Notes under the pieces: generated by a model
Seen by the model: the letters and a program-made list of their open reading frames with translations, nothing else
What the model was told of the DNA's origin: nothing
Databases searched by the model: none
Part shown: positions 26,701 through 41,700 of the stretch, piece by piece
Numbering within the stretch: position 1 is the stretch's first letter
Layout of the letters: each line of letters begins with the position of its first letter
NCBI GenBank assembly: GCA_947561395.2
Contig: OX387182.1
Location: 1,684,001-1,748,000, forward strand
DNA from: Buxus sempervirens
Lineage: Eukaryota > Streptophyta > Magnoliopsida > Buxales > Buxaceae
Direction: 5' to 3'
DNA: 64,000 bases
Program-made: the position numbers and the translations under genes

Positions 26701-29700
26701 TAAGTGAGCAGGGGTCTCAGCCGATTGGTATTAGTAGTGCATATGGGCTTCCCAAGAGTGGGCGGATTGATAGGCCTTCTAATGAGTCTGGCGAAATCCA
26801 CAATCGGGTCTCGCCCCACGATGGATCAGGTGTGCTAGGACCTTACCCAGGGGGTGGTGCAGGTAAGGTTGATGGTTCATCATCCCTATGTGAGGGGAGA
26901 TGCGTCAAGGAAGGTCGACTAGACCAGGGTTCAAATTGGTGTTTGCGACCAACGGAGGATGGCGGCAGTGGCTTACAAGTGGATTGCGCTGGGGAAGGGG
27001 CTATCAAGGTCAGAGATTTTGACGCCCAGAAGGTTTTCGCAAAGGAGTCGGAGATCGCAGAGGATTTATCTCCTGTTCCAAGGACGGCGAACAGTCTGAG
27101 TCTAAATCAGCGAGAAGATGATCCTGCTCAAGAAAAGTGGAAGGCTCAGATTGAGCAGTGGGTGGAGGAGATCATGGTGAAGTTTCTTCACCATTCCGCA
27201 GGATCACGGTCTTGTGATAATCACCTAAAGCAAGTGATGTCCACCTCCGATTGCTCTCCAAGAAGTAAAAAGGCAGCAGATAAGGCCTCCGCAAGCAGTG
27301 GTGAGCTTTGGGTCGATGCATCGAGTTGAGAAAGGTTGGAGGAGGGGCGCATAGGGCCTAGCGTGGGAACGCAAGGTGTTCTGGGGGAAGACACTCCCCT
27401 GCTTTCTTTCCAGAAGGTTTATGCTAGGAGGTCGAAGATGCAAGGCAACAATCTTGATTCATCAGCTTTGGAGAAGTTTAGTTGTCGTAAATCCTGGGCA
27501 GAGGTGGAGATCTCAAGAGGTGATCCACAGCCTTCCCCCTCATCCGCCCCCCTCCTTGACTCTCTTTCTCCTTCGTTTGTATCAAGCTCTCCAGTTGATT
27601 CTTCCAGGTATCATGATAGGCCCAACGCAAGTATGTTTCCTATCGGTTCTTCTTCTTGTAATGATCATCTAGTATCTTCCCTTCCAGATGCTGTCTTTAC
27701 CAGGTGTCACAACAATTTGATTGAATGTGCTGAAATGCCACATCTGTTGAGCACTGAAGAGGGGAGTTCAGGGGCTGGTCATGACATTATAAATGGGGGG
27801 GTTCAGAGTGCTAGGAGGGATGGAAGTATGGGGGTGAATTCAAATTTAATATGGAACAGAGTCGAGTCAGAGATGGTGATTGAGGAGGTTGTTCCCCGAA
27901 GCGGGGAGCAAGTGCCAATTTGTAGGGCGGTTGAAAAATTCAAAGGAAGTTTTGGGGGAAAGGGAAGGTCTAGTGATCCATGAAGATGTTTTGTTGGAAC
28001 GTTAGGGGGTTGGGGGGAAGTGATAAAAAACAGGCGATTAAGGAAATGTGTAACTGTAGGAAGCCATATGTGCTTGTCCTAGTTGAATCTAAGTTAGAGG
28101 AGGTGGATCAGAGAGTGGTCAGAGGGCTGTAGCAACTTCAAGGAGTAGAGTGGTTGTTTTTGCCATCTTCAGGTAGATCCGGCGGGATTATAGTTATGTG
28201 GGACTCTCAGAGCCTTAGCAAGATTAGTAGTCAGCTAGGTATCTTCTCGATTACTATAGGGTTTGAGTCGATGAGTGATAGTTTTAAGTGGTCATTATCT
28301 GCCGTTTATGGCCCTTGTTGGGCAAGGGGTAGGGAGTTATTTTGGCAAGAACTGGATGATAGGAAGCCTAGGGATTCCTCTCCTTGGCTGGTTGTGGGAC
28401 ATTTCAACGTGTACAGATTTTCCCATGAGTCCAATAACGGTAGGAACCGAGTCACTAGAAGTATGAGGGATTTCTCAAATTGGATTCAGCAGAGTGAGTT
28501 AATTGATTATCCTTTGCAGGGGGCAGTTTACATGGTCAAACCTCCAAATTCCTCCTTTATGCTCTAGGATAGATAGATGTCTTGCTTCAGGCTCATGGGA
28601 TAATCACTTTATGCCAATTGTTCAAATGGTTCTCCCTCGTCCTGTTTCTGATCATTCTCCATTGTTGTTGACTAATGAGCCCATGCACAGTGGTCTGTCA
28701 TGTGGCTCTATCATCCTTCTTTCCAGAATCTTATTCAGGGGAGGAGGATTGAAGGGAGTAATGCCATGTCTGGGTGGGAAGGTTTCAGATTTATGGGATG
28801 TTTGCGAGAGGTCAAGTATAAAATCAAGGGATGGAATACGCAAACTTTTGGGAGGTTAGAAAGTCAGAAAAAGTCGGTTTTGGATGAAATAGCCAAATTG
28901 GATCTTAAGGACCGAAGTGGGGACTAGGGGCCCCAAGATAGGGGCAGAAGGTTAGAGGTTCAAGCTTCTTTAGAAAGAATTTTAAAATTTGAGGAAATTC
29001 ATTGGAGACAAAAGTCAAGGATCAGATGGTTAAAGGCGGGAGATGGGAATACAGCATTTTTCCATAGGATGGCGAATGGGAGAAGAATAAAAAACTCAAT
29101 TTTAAGGTAGGAGGTGGATGGCAGATGTATTGAAGATAGTGAGGAAATTGGTCAGTCTCTATGTCATTTTTATGCTAATCTTTATAAGTCGGAGCAAGAT
29201 TTGTATTTTAACCTAAAGGAGAGCAATCAATCAAAGGTGGGTGAGGAGTTGAATGGGTGGATTGAAAGAGGTTTTGAGATGGAAGAGATTAAGGAAGCGA
29301 TTTGGGAGATAGAAGGGGATAAGGCACCTGGGCCCGATGGTTTTTCAATTGAATTTTTTAAATATAACTGGGAGATTGTTAAGGACAATCTATTTAAAGT
29401 GTTCCAGGAGTTCTACATGAATGGCATTATTCACAAGGCTACAAATGCAACCTTCCTTGTCCTAATTCCCAAGAAAGTAGGGGCAATAGGGATCAAGGAA
29501 TTCAGGCCTATTAGTCTTACTACTAGTGTGTATAAGATTATTGCAAAGGACTTGTCGCTTAGGCTAAAGAAGGTGTTGCCTAAGATTATATCGGGGAATC
29601 AAAGTACTTTTGTGGAGGGTCGCCAAATCGTGGATTCAGTGTTGATTGCTAATGAATGTGTGGAAAGTAGGAGGTCTCGGGAGCCAGGTGTAGTGTGTAA

Positions 29701-32700
29701 ATTAGATATTGAAAAGGCATATGATAAAGTGGAATGGGCCTTCATTGACTCAATGCTGAAATGGAAAGGTTTTGGTGAAAGGTGGAGTAAGTGGATTAGG
29801 GGTTGTCTAAGAAATGTTCGCTTTTCTATTTTGGTAAACGGAGTTGTGAGGGGTTTCTTTCCGTCTTCTAGGGGTATCCGGCAGGGGGATCCTCTATCCC
29901 CCTTCTTATTCACTTTGGTAGCGGAGGTGTTGTATAGTTTTTTCATGGTTGAGAGGAGTCGGGGATTGATTAAAAGCTTCAAGGTTGGAAAAGATGGGGT
30001 GTCAGTATCCCATTTACAGTTTGCGGATGATACCTTGGTATTTTTGGAAGCATCAAAGGACCAAATGATTTGGTTGAAGAGCATATTGCATACCTTCCAC
30101 ATGATATCAAGGCTGAAGGTGAATTGGGAGAAGAGCTCCATGGTTAGTTTGAATCTTGAAGAGGATGAATCTCTTTCTCTTAGTTGGATATTAGGGTGTC
30201 AGTTAGGTAGCTGGCCAATGTCGTATTTAGGTCTTCCCCTTAGGGCTTCCCCTCATAGTGTTAGTTTTTGGGAGCCAGTCATTGAAAGAGTGGAGAAAAA
30301 GTTAGTACTTTGGAAGAGGAATTATTTATCTTTTGGGGGGTAAGATAATCCTAATCAAGGCTGTGCTTGCAATCTCCCAGTATATTTCATGTCATTGTTT
30401 AGGATGCCTACAAGAGTTGTGGCTATCATTGAGAAAGCCCAAAGGGATTTTCTATGGGTGGGCAGAAGGAAGAGGAAGAATCATTTAGTAAGGTGGGATA
30501 GAGTGTGCTTGGAAAAGGAGAAGGGTGGAATTGGGGTGGGTATGGTCACCAATCGAAACTCCTCTCTCCTAGCTAAATGGTTGTCGCGTTTCAGTACAGA
30601 AAAAGAGAGTTTGTGACATCAAGTGATCACAAGCAAATATGGAAGGGATGATAATAGATGGTTCATAAACTTGAGGTCTCGACCTCCAGGAAACTGCCCA
30701 TTGAAGGCTATTATGAAACTTGCTTCAGCGTTTTACCCTCATATTAGATTGAGTGTGGAATCTAGATCATCGGTTCGATTCTGGCATGACCTCTGGTGGG
30801 GTAATCAGCCGTTATCTATTCAATTTCCTCGATTATTCTCTTTGGCCCTCCTTCCTAATGCTTTTGTCGCTGATACTTTGCAGTGGTCTCCCTCCGGTTC
30901 CTCTTGGAATTTTCCTCTTCAGAGAAACCTACGTCCTCCTGAAATGGAAGAGATCTCCTCTCTTATTGATGGGTTAAAGGATGTAGTTCTTAATCCCCTA
31001 GGATCTGATAAAGTATCATGGTCCCTGTCATCCAATAGAATGTTTTCCTGTAAATCTTTCGTCAATTCGGTTACACTTGCTTCATCACATCTTTCGGCTC
31101 CCTTCCCGGTCCGTAAGCTCTGGAAGCCTAAGGTCCCTCTAAAGATTAAAGCCTTTCTATGGACTACCCTTTTACACAGGATAAACATGGCAGATCTACT
31201 TCAAAGAAGATGGAAAGGGATTGCTTTGTCCCCGCAGATTTGCTTCATGTGTATGGAATCTGGAGAGACTATTGATCATTTGTTTGTTCATTTTCAATTC
31301 GCCAGTATCCTGTGGAGGAGGTTGTTTGAGATGATTGGAGTGTCTTGGGTGTCTCCAAATACGTTTAAGGCATGTTTTGATCAGTGGCGGGTGAGGGGCA
31401 AACTGTTTTTTTTTTTTTTTTTTGATCAATAAATAGAAGCAGTGTATTAATAATAGAGAAACAAGATATAGATATGTTATTCCATGCAGTGGTTTGGTTC
31501 ATATGGTTGGAGCGTAATAGCAGGATTTTCAGGGATCTCAGGCAATCGGTGGACCAGGTGTTTGATTCCATGTTGATTGCTGTGGCATCATGGGCTTCAG
31601 TTCTTCCGGAGTTCCAGGGGATACGGCCTATTGAGATTGTGAAGGATTGGAAAAAGTGGTGCTTTTTGGATCTTATAACGGAGGATGTTTTGACAAGAGG
31701 GATGAGGGCGTTATTCCCAGACATGAGGTAAGAGTTCAGATGTTCCGGGGTGAGATGTGGACGTGGTCAGTTACTGAACAGCTTGTTCAGCTTTGATTAA
31801 GGAGTCTCGAGAGTGGTTGCCTATGTTTTTGCCGTGTACAATGGATTGTTAGTGATTTTTGTTTTTGTTTTTGTGGGGTATACTTGGGGTTGTGAGGTTT
31901 GTTGAGTTTTTGTGATTCAATTGTATACTCCATACTTTATACGTTTCTCCCATATAATATAAAAATAAAATAAAACTTGTCCACCACTAATTTGTATGTA
32001 TTAAGACAAATGACAATCTCTAAATATAATGATAGAAGGCAGTAATACTGGCCGAGATAGTGATCACCTGTCATCACTGCCAATAATACCCTTGCATTCC
32101 ACAGGTGCAGCTAACTTCACAACATTTCCAGATCCATCAAGGATTGTATGTTCCTTCAGATGAAGGCGTCTAGCAGCCTCTAGTACCTAAAGATGCTCAA
32201 AAGTTAGTTCCATTGAAGAACCCAAAATTAATAAGGAAAAGGACTAGTAAATTCTACTAAAAGATAGTAGAAATTCAGACAAAGAAAATACATCCCACTT
32301 AGAAAATGCCCATGGAATTGTAGAAAAGTACAAGAAATAACACCTTCCCTATGAGAGGAAAGGAGCATCAATGAAGTCCAATACTACCATAAGGATAGTT
32401 TTCTGCGATATAATATTATTTATTTCTACTGCAGGTTATGGGTAATAGCACACTTCCAACAACATCAATATGCATCTCTCACCAATCATGAGGTTGTATG
32501 CACTAGTTAAATTAATAACACATTTTATTAATCCTGATATGAAACTATAAATTAGAAGCAGAGCACCATGCTTCATTCAATGAAGTCTCTTTCCAATAAG
32601 ACCAAAGAACAAACGACACCAAATTTACTAAGTTCAATAGATACAAAATCAATGGGTAAATTTCTCTTTGTATACAAAAACATTTGCTAAATTTTGACTG

Positions 32701-35700
32701 AGAAGGCAAATAGATCATCCAAATGTGCTTCAGAGGAATGCGGTTAATTCAAAACAACCGCACCCGCATGCAGCTGCGTGCACGTATTGAATATCTTCAT
32801 TAACCAACAATCAATAATTTCCCCTGATTTATCCTATGTTGTTCGCAAATGCGTCAATCCAAAACATGGTTTTAAGTTTTTTTTTTTCTGAACAAGTTTC
32901 AGATACTGTACATATCAGTCCTTACCAGCTGACACGTACCTTTTATCAGCCAAAATTATGCAGAAGCAGAGTAATTTTATGTAATTATTTGCCAATACTA
33001 ATTTTTAAGTCATGTATTGGCTCCTCATGAAACAAACATACTGGACTGACGCTTGAAAAAATGCTCCAAACGAATGGATATGTTTCATCAGAGAGATTTA
33101 TGTACAATATTTATATGCCATGTCAATTATATTGACTAAAATTAAAAATTAAGAGAGGATCATTCATATCACATAAGTACTGGGTTTAATGGAGTTTCTG
33201 TCATGGAATGAAGCCCAAGAAATATAAGTAACAGAAGAAAAAAGTTGAGAGCCACAGTAAGTTATATTATCATAAATCAACTATGTCAAACCACTCACCT
33301 TGGAATGAAATGCTTCATTCCAGCAAATTTTCTTGCCATTATCAACCGAACCATATAGAAGGGAGTCTGATTTATCTCCTTGCAGAATGCCAGGTATGAT
33401 ACTCTGAAACAAATTTTTAAGAGTGAAATAATAAAATGAAAAAAGTCAGTGAGAGAGCAATGTTATATGAGCTAACAAAGGGCTATCTACAATTATTCAC
33501 TATAGAATGACACAAAGAACAAAAATTGGGAAATGCAAGCACAGATGTAGGGCCAATCACAAAACAACTAATTGATTTTGTATAATAGAAAACTGAAGGT
33601 TCAAAACCCTAAGATCACAAAGCAATTGGGACTATAAAAGAGAAGCTTCCAACCATGCATCTTCAACAAAGAGAGCAAATAAGCAAGAGAATATTCTGAG
33701 ACAAAGAAGAACTAGCCAAATAAGGTAGGGTACACACCTGCGCGACTACTCTATGACCCCTGTAATCAATTATGGCCATGGCAAGATTGTAAAGTCCAGA
33801 AACATCAATTTCCTGGTATGCTTTCGTGCCTTTCAAGTCATTATTTGCAGAGGCATAAGTGGCCTGCTCACTGTCAGCCAATTGTGAATCAGCAGATACA
33901 TCAGGAGTCACATTCATAATACCATGAAGTTCCAGTCCATTTGAGCCATCTGGTTTATCTATATTGGAATCACTACAGGATTCATCTGACACATTGTTTG
34001 AAGCCATTGTAGAAGAATTAGGAACAGTGTTTGTATTCTCACAGTTCATATCACTTGATGAATGATTTTTAGACAGCTGCCCAAGGTCCGCATCTACAGC
34101 AAAACTAAAGAATATATTGTTGTGCACATACCTAAATAAAAAAGAAACAGAACATGTTAAACAAAATACCATGGAGACTCAATGGAACCATTTCCAAACT
34201 TTCAACAATTTTTCCTTTATTTCAAATCTGTTACTGAAACATTCCAGATTCCTATCTGTTGAGAAAACCACCAAAGAAACTATATTCTGGACCATGATAT
34301 ATGCAAAAAGCAAGATTGATAAAGTTGTTACTCTCCCCATTACTTTTACTGCATTGTTACATTCAAGCCTCCACGATTCATGTTTTAAGATTTTAAATTG
34401 CTCTATTTTAGAGTTCAATGTTTCTTTTATTGCCCATAAAATATAAGCAGATTTGTCTGGAGAAACAGTCCATAATTTTGAAATCTGATGAGACATGGAT
34501 TTCACAAGTAGCAGCTTATTTAGATAATCTCATTCATCCATATGTACTTCCAGTTGATTCCATGTGACAAACTAAGTTTCAGACTAAAATAAATGCCACA
34601 TGGGAAAGAAACCCTTCCTAACCCTAATGACTTTCTTGTTTTGAAGATGGAAAATTTTGAAAAAAGTTAAAAACATAGGCGACCGCTTTTACACTGAAAA
34701 AAGTCTATTGCAAACCTAGTGATGGGTTGAAATGTTGTCCATCTGGCAAACAGTCCAGATTAGCCATTTTCTCACTCCAATAGGCAGAATTGGGGAAAAC
34801 TGGAATAACTGTCGCTTACAGATAATAGCATGTGAATATATTCTGATTTTTATGACAAAAATGTACTCTATCTTCTCATTAGTTAAACATCTACATATCT
34901 GTATCCGTCAAAATAAATAATAGAACGTCTATCCTTAGTGAAGTCCTCATATCCTCAGATGTAGAAGTCATATGAATCTGACCCGAATACCTACGCACAA
35001 GAATACTTGTACCCAAATTCACATCAATAGCTATGGCATAAAATCAGTACTCGATCATGACCTCGTGTAGCTTCCTAACAGAAACAAAATTTATCCAACA
35101 AAAACTATGAAGGAACAACTTGTGTAAACAATTCTCACTCTTTTTCCTTCTTCTTCGTTTTCTATAATTTAAATTAACTCCGATTTTGCTGAGGAGAGAA
35201 TAGCACAGCTGCCAAACTTTCACCAAAAGATGGACTCCAAGGAGGTATAAAAGCCAACCAATCATGGTTTCAGTGGAATATATAACAAACAATTAACAAT
35301 TAAGGGATAGGAACTTTATTATGAAGAAAAAAATTGTTGCAAGTCATAAACAATAGATATATTTTTTTATGACTCAGTGAGAAACAACAGATATTGATCA
35401 AGTTGCATATGTAAGCAACTACACAACTGTTGCAAATATGGAAGTTGAAAGCTACTTCAAGAAATTTAATTTTAAATTCCCAATTTCCATTTTTTATTTC
35501 TTTCAACTATGGACAATGAGTAGCAGCAAAACGTTCTAAGACACTATAAATAAGAAATATGATAATACAAGATGCCCAAAATAATCAAGAATTTGACTAC
35601 AAAAAGTATTATCTAAAAATAATTTCTTTTCCCTTTTGTTACCTTCAGCTGCAATCCTAAGCTCCTAGCAGAGTGTGATAAACAAAATTGCTTTGAGAAA

Positions 35701-38700
35701 CACACGCTGTCATAGTCTAATGTCAATGTAATCAAATGCAAACACTTAGCACATCAAAAAATCTTCACAACTATGCATGCAGCCTTATGATTTTAAAATT
35801 TCAATAAGAACAAGAATGACGTAACAAAAATGAATAATGGGAAAGTACAAAGGCCAAATAACATACAAAAAACAGCACCACAATCTGTTTGTATATTTTA
35901 TCTAAGATTGCTAAGACTTCAAAATCCAAAGGGAAAAACCAGTTAAATTTGAGTTTAGGTGCACAACAGATAATTAGAATCCATGCAATTCAGTACAGCA
36001 ACCATAAATGAATATGATATACAGAGAACATACTTCTGAAATATTCTGCTCCTTATTTTATAGTTGACACTCACATGTGAAAACATTCTGAGCAAATACC
36101 ACATGAATATGATATAAAGAGAACATATTTCTGAAATATTCTTCTCCTTATTTTATAGTTGACACTCACATGTGAAAACATTCTGGATCAGTTGGATTAA
36201 TAGGTGGTATACATCTGCTAATGACTCCAATGGCACCACTAATTGCAGCATCAACAAAGTCAGAAGAAACTTTGTAGAGAGCCCTATTGCGCAAGATCCT
36301 GCAACAAGAATATATTTTTGATCAAACATGCTAGCAAACAATGAACATTTGTAACCTCAGTAGAAGTCAAAGTTAAGAAACTAATTGATGAAATTATTGC
36401 CAAAACTGAGAGTACAAGATTGAAGGCAAGAAACAAATTAAATGAATTGAAAAAAACTAGCAACTTAAGAATAAAAAAACACACCTTTCCTGAGGAGTTG
36501 TATGCGGAAACTCTCGACAAGATTGCAATTCCTCATTCCAATCTCTCTGCATGCCAATTATCTCACTTCCATAAGAAAGAGTCAAAGCTTCCTCTGCCCT
36601 TGCAGCATCACGTTGGTGATCTGGGAAAAAAGAATTAATGAACACTATTTCAAGAATATTATGAAAACCATCAAAAAAGTATCATCAAGTAACCTTAAGA
36701 ATCCCATTGATTTTGTTCAAAACACATAATTTTTTTTTTTATGATTTTTAGCCCTTCGCAGATGTCGTGCCTTTCATAAATCTTCCTCCTAATGTTTATA
36801 TGATGTCTTGGAAAAAGGGCAGGCAGTGAGCCACCTGTTCTGCCACATTGAGACAACCAGAACAATTTGGTCTCAATTATTGGGCACTTTGAAGATGGCT
36901 AACAGGCATAGACAGTTGGCTGTTCCTCCATGCAAATTTCGGATATGGAGTTTGGAGGCATGGTCTCATAAGTTATTCTGGAACATGCTATCCTTTGCAA
37001 CATCTGGTGAGAGCGGAATAGCAGAATGTTTTAGGATGAAATCTCTTATATGTACATCACTATAGACAGTTTACATGCAGGGTATTAAGTGCCTACGATT
37101 ATGGTGGACTCAAACAGAGAATATGGTTACAACATGATCAGGGACCATGGGTTCACTCTATGTTAAATGGACACTTTACACAACCCATAGTACCCGTGTC
37201 TGACACGACATGGGTATGGGCATAGGATATGTGTCAGATCCTTCACATGTTCTCTTGGACATGGCAACCCAAGATAAATCAAAAAATAATTATCAAACAA
37301 TTAACTTGCAAGTAATAAATCCAAAAAGATAATAGTTTTTGCAAAGAGATAATGTATATTCTCAAACTCAAAATTGCAAGCAATGTCTTAAAAAAGAAAA
37401 TATAGGGGAAAAAAGTTAAAACATAAATATGAAAGCTAGGCTTCTAAACTGGCATTATTGACATTTACTTGAAGAGTTTTCAGCCGAATTCCAGTATCCT
37501 TATCCAAATTTTGGACACTTCTCAACCGAGTCCCCGTATCCTAAGTTTTGAGGGTCAAGTAAATCCGACTCCTAGACACATACCCACACCCGACACTCGT
37601 ACCCGAGCCCATGTAACATGGGGTCCACTAGGCACAATCTTCTGGACCTCAAGTCCATGCAAAATCGCCAACTCCCTCACACACCACTACTCTAAACAAT
37701 AAAAAATCCGAAAAAGGAAAAAAAACACATTTTTTACATGGAAGGAAACATTGATAAGGATTAGAGATAAATGGCTTCATTTTAGATATTTGTCTAGGAT
37801 GCCATGTTTTTTTATCTTTTTTAAATCTAGGATGCCATGTGATCAATCTATCCCACTTAAACTAAAAGGAAAAGTTTATAGGATAGCTATTTGGCCTACT
37901 TTGGTTTGTTGATCAGAATGTTGGGGCACGAGGAGAAAAGAAAATGCAACATATGCATAGAATAAGTGTTGCTGAGATGTGTATGTCGAGATGCATGTAT
38001 GGGAAGACTAAGAAAGATAAGGAATAAAGTCAACAAACATATTCAATAGTGGTGAGATACTGTCCAAATAATCGATTAGATAAAAGAGAGTAGGCTAAGA
38101 TAGTTTGAGCATGTAAAGTGAAGACCGAAGAAAGCAACTGTTAGAAGGAATAAGGGTACTCATTGAAAGATCCAAAGCGTAAGGAGAAGAATAAAAAGAA
38201 CATGGGTGAAAATAGAAAGGATTATATCACATCATAGAGATCCAACGAAAAATAAAAGGATTTTTGCCTCATGTAGTCATTGTTACCATGAAAAAGTCCT
38301 TGTTCCTTCCCTACGTTATAGCGAAGGCTTTGGAAATAAGGCTCAAAGAAGGGCAATCGCTCATTCTGACTTGTCAATTCATAGATGTGGATCCTTGAAT
38401 AATCATAAGATGACTGAAGATATTATTTTTGATAGATTAGGGTGGAGGGAATAGATTTATGTTGCCAACGCCAATTAATTGGAATAAGGCATATGGTGAT
38501 TGATTGATTCATAATTGTTCTTTATTAAAGAATCAGGCCTTTATTTGAGCACCAAAATGATACGTGATACATTCCTACAATATACCAAATGGCTATAATT
38601 TGAGGAAATGGTCTTTGCTTTACAAACCAATAGAAACGAAAACCTTAACAATTTTCTAAGCTCATGGTAACAGATGTCCTAGAATCAGCCTTGAATAGAA

Positions 38701-41700
38701 CAAGGAGGAGTTAGAAAGGTCAAGGAGACCGCTAAATTCAACTGATAAGGATTTGGCTTTACCAAGAATATCTCACCCGATCTCCTCAAAATATGCATCC
38801 TTCGCCGTTCTAGCAGGGAGACGGTAGATCACTTGCTTATCCATTGTTCATTCACGTGTCGGCTATGGCAGCATTTTCTTGGGATGGTTAGTATTGACTG
38901 GGTCCTTCCTAGGACGGTGCCAGAGCTTTTTGCGCAGTGGAGGTTTTCATGTTTGGGGCCTCATGGCCAGTGCTTATATCACTACATTTTCTTTGCCATT
39001 TGTTGGGGAGTTTGGATGGAAAGAAACAAGAGAGTGTTCAAGGATAGGCATTGCTCCCTCACGGATGTTGTGGAATCTATAACATTCTATGTATCCTCTT
39101 GGGCGGCATTACTTCCTTCTTTTAGGGGCTATTCGGTTGATGTCATTAGGCGGTGTTGGATGTCTTTATGTGACTAGTTGTTGCTTTATTTCGTTGAGTT
39201 GGCCTTCCCTATTCCATTTTTGGTAGAATACCTTATTCTATCATGGTGTAGGGACTTTCCTCCATCATTGTATTCATTGTGTTTTCTTTTCTCTTAATAT
39301 ATATGATATCATTACCAATCAAAAAAAAAAAAAGAACATCTCACCCAACTTTACAGGATCAGAAGTTCGACAGTCTTGACCCATTTACTTTGGGTTGTTT
39401 GGAAAGACCCAGTGATGAAGGTATTACGTGAAATGTGGGAAGATTAAGCATCAAGGAATTTACCATTTTCCCTCTTTTAGTTAAGCATGTAATGATTTGT
39501 GCTATATTTCGATTTCAAAACATTATCTTCCCATGTCCTCCTTCCAACCAAATTTTTAAACGAGATTGCACAAAAAATTGCACAGCTTCTCAGCAACCAA
39601 AAGAAACATCACAAACCATATGAAGAAAAAAGTTGAAACATAAGCAGTCTGCAACAAGAACATCTAAAAAAATTGAAATCAAACAAAACATTGAAGGAAA
39701 TGAATACACTTCCTGAACCAAAATCGATGCCAAGTGGGTACAAAATTTAAATACCACAAAAGCATCAAGCATTTCAGTGAACTCTTTCAGACATTAATGC
39801 CACCTAAAAATTGTACTTTGTTTACCCTTACAGGTAAGTGACACTATTTGTTGAGGACAGTTGACTCTTGCATTCAGGAAATTATAGTTTGTAAAATTTC
39901 AGGCTTTCTGTATTCAAAGTTTAATTTCAAGTAAATTGAGGTTACCAGGAACTGGGTACATTCCTAGCCACGAATTTGGTGGTAATAGAGACTGAACATT
40001 TTCAAAAGGATGTGCAGATGCCTTCCGCTCCAAAATTTCACGAAAAGCTTCAAAGAAAATAACAATCAAGATGTTAGCTAATGCCAAAAAAAATCAAAGG
40101 AAACTGGATTACATTTCTGCCCACGGAAACTGCATTCAATATCCCACATTACCTTTCTTAAACTTAGAGCTGATCTTTTGCAGGAGTCCGATGAGGGTTG
40201 TTGCTTCAGAAGCAGCTTTGCTGGGCCTGGGGTCCAAAGTATTTCCTGTGCTTGAGTTCACATAAAACGTTCTGGTGGTTCCCGTAATACAAAACTTGTG
40301 ACCCTCCAGTGTTACTACATCCAGATAAATCAAATCCCCAACAAGCCTGGAGACAGTAAAGGCATCATGCAATGGGAATTCTATACGTCAGCAAAGTCAA
40401 AACTCCAATATATGTTTCATTCAGTATTATGAGGAGAATCACACAAGCAATGACAAGATGGAAATAAAATTAAAAACTCCATCTGAAAAGAACTACAACG
40501 TGATCTATAAACGTGGGAAGGTCAACCAAATATATCTACCTCCTGTAACTTGGAGGAGGATTGAACGATGAAAAGACAATGCTCTCCACACCTTTGATCT
40601 CTTTAGAAGAAGAGGACACCAAATTACTCAGTGAACCAGTAACATCCTCCATGAAACCCAGACCATCAAGCTCCGGAGCTTCAGCTTTCACTGATTCTTG
40701 ATCACGGTAGAATCCGGAATTGAAAATATGTATGATAAATAACAGAAATGAATAAAAACACTTAAATGTCACGTAACATTAATTCGAGAGAGAAAAAGAA
40801 TACCACATATGTTGACAACCAAAACTGACAATACGTCAATACCTGAATTTGTGCTTTGCCGTGTTTCATGCTGTAATGCAAGTGATGTTGATAATGATGA
40901 ATGAAGTGAAGAGAGAGAAAGCAATTCCCTTGCACGTTGAACATGAGCCCTAATTGATCTATCATCATATAGTGCTGCCAAATATGGATCCATATAAGAT
41001 CACAAATGAAACATTTTAGGGTACCATAGAAAATAGCATTAACATACCAGCAACCATCTCCAGGAAACAACCACCAGAAGTAATATCAGCAACATCAGAA
41101 ATTTCATTGTAGTCTTCCAATTGATGAACCAAACCATCCTTGGTGTGAAGTATTAAATCATAGCATGTGAAGAAACAGGTCTCCGGAGCATCAAGAAGGA
41201 ACTGCCTCAAGTCCATAACGGAATCTCCTGGATTCAACTGCACATCCAAGATTAAAAATTAGTCAAGGCATTTCTAGCATACCAGTTAAAACGGCAACCA
41301 AGATAACAATTAAAAATGAAATATTCACGTCAATAACATGAATTCCTATTGGAAAAGGGATAAAGATATAGTTCATAAAGAGAAATCCCATAGCAATTTG
41401 AGCCTTTGAGGCAGTAAGGGATAAATGCGGAGGCAAATTCAATTCGATAATGCATGACTTTTCTTCTTTCCTTGCCAATAAATACTCAAAAAGCTAAAAT
41501 CCATTTTACCAGCAATATATTATCCTGTGGCAATTTGAGAAAGAAATTATCAAGACACTAGAAACTAGAAAGTATGGCTTGAGTGTGCATTTTTTTCACT
41601 AAGGCTGCGTTTGGGATTGCTTTCTACTTTTGTTCTTTCGCTTTTTTAAAGCAATAAGCATGTTTGAACAGTAAATACTTTTGCTTCTCGTGATGAGGCA

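Larger units (their letters stand above)
26300..31975 (+). mobile_element. L1-type LINE, old and inactive, in FMT intron 12
   Basis: A non-LTR retrotransposon on the plus strand, antisense to FMT, takes up most of the 6.07-kb intron 12. It contains an ORF1 C-terminal remnant (26310-27983) and an ORF2 remnant (27980-31731), then a 3' UTR of about 240 bp ending in an A-rich tail (ATAATATAAAAATAAAATAAAA at about 31956-31976). The 5' end is probably truncated, as no DUF4283 start or CCHC knuckle is seen. I could not identify a clear target-site duplication, so both ends are approximate. Confidence 0.85.

Noticed and set aside
29599-30141. Minus-strand frame of 180 aa
   Set aside because: Antisense shadow of the LINE reverse transcriptase.
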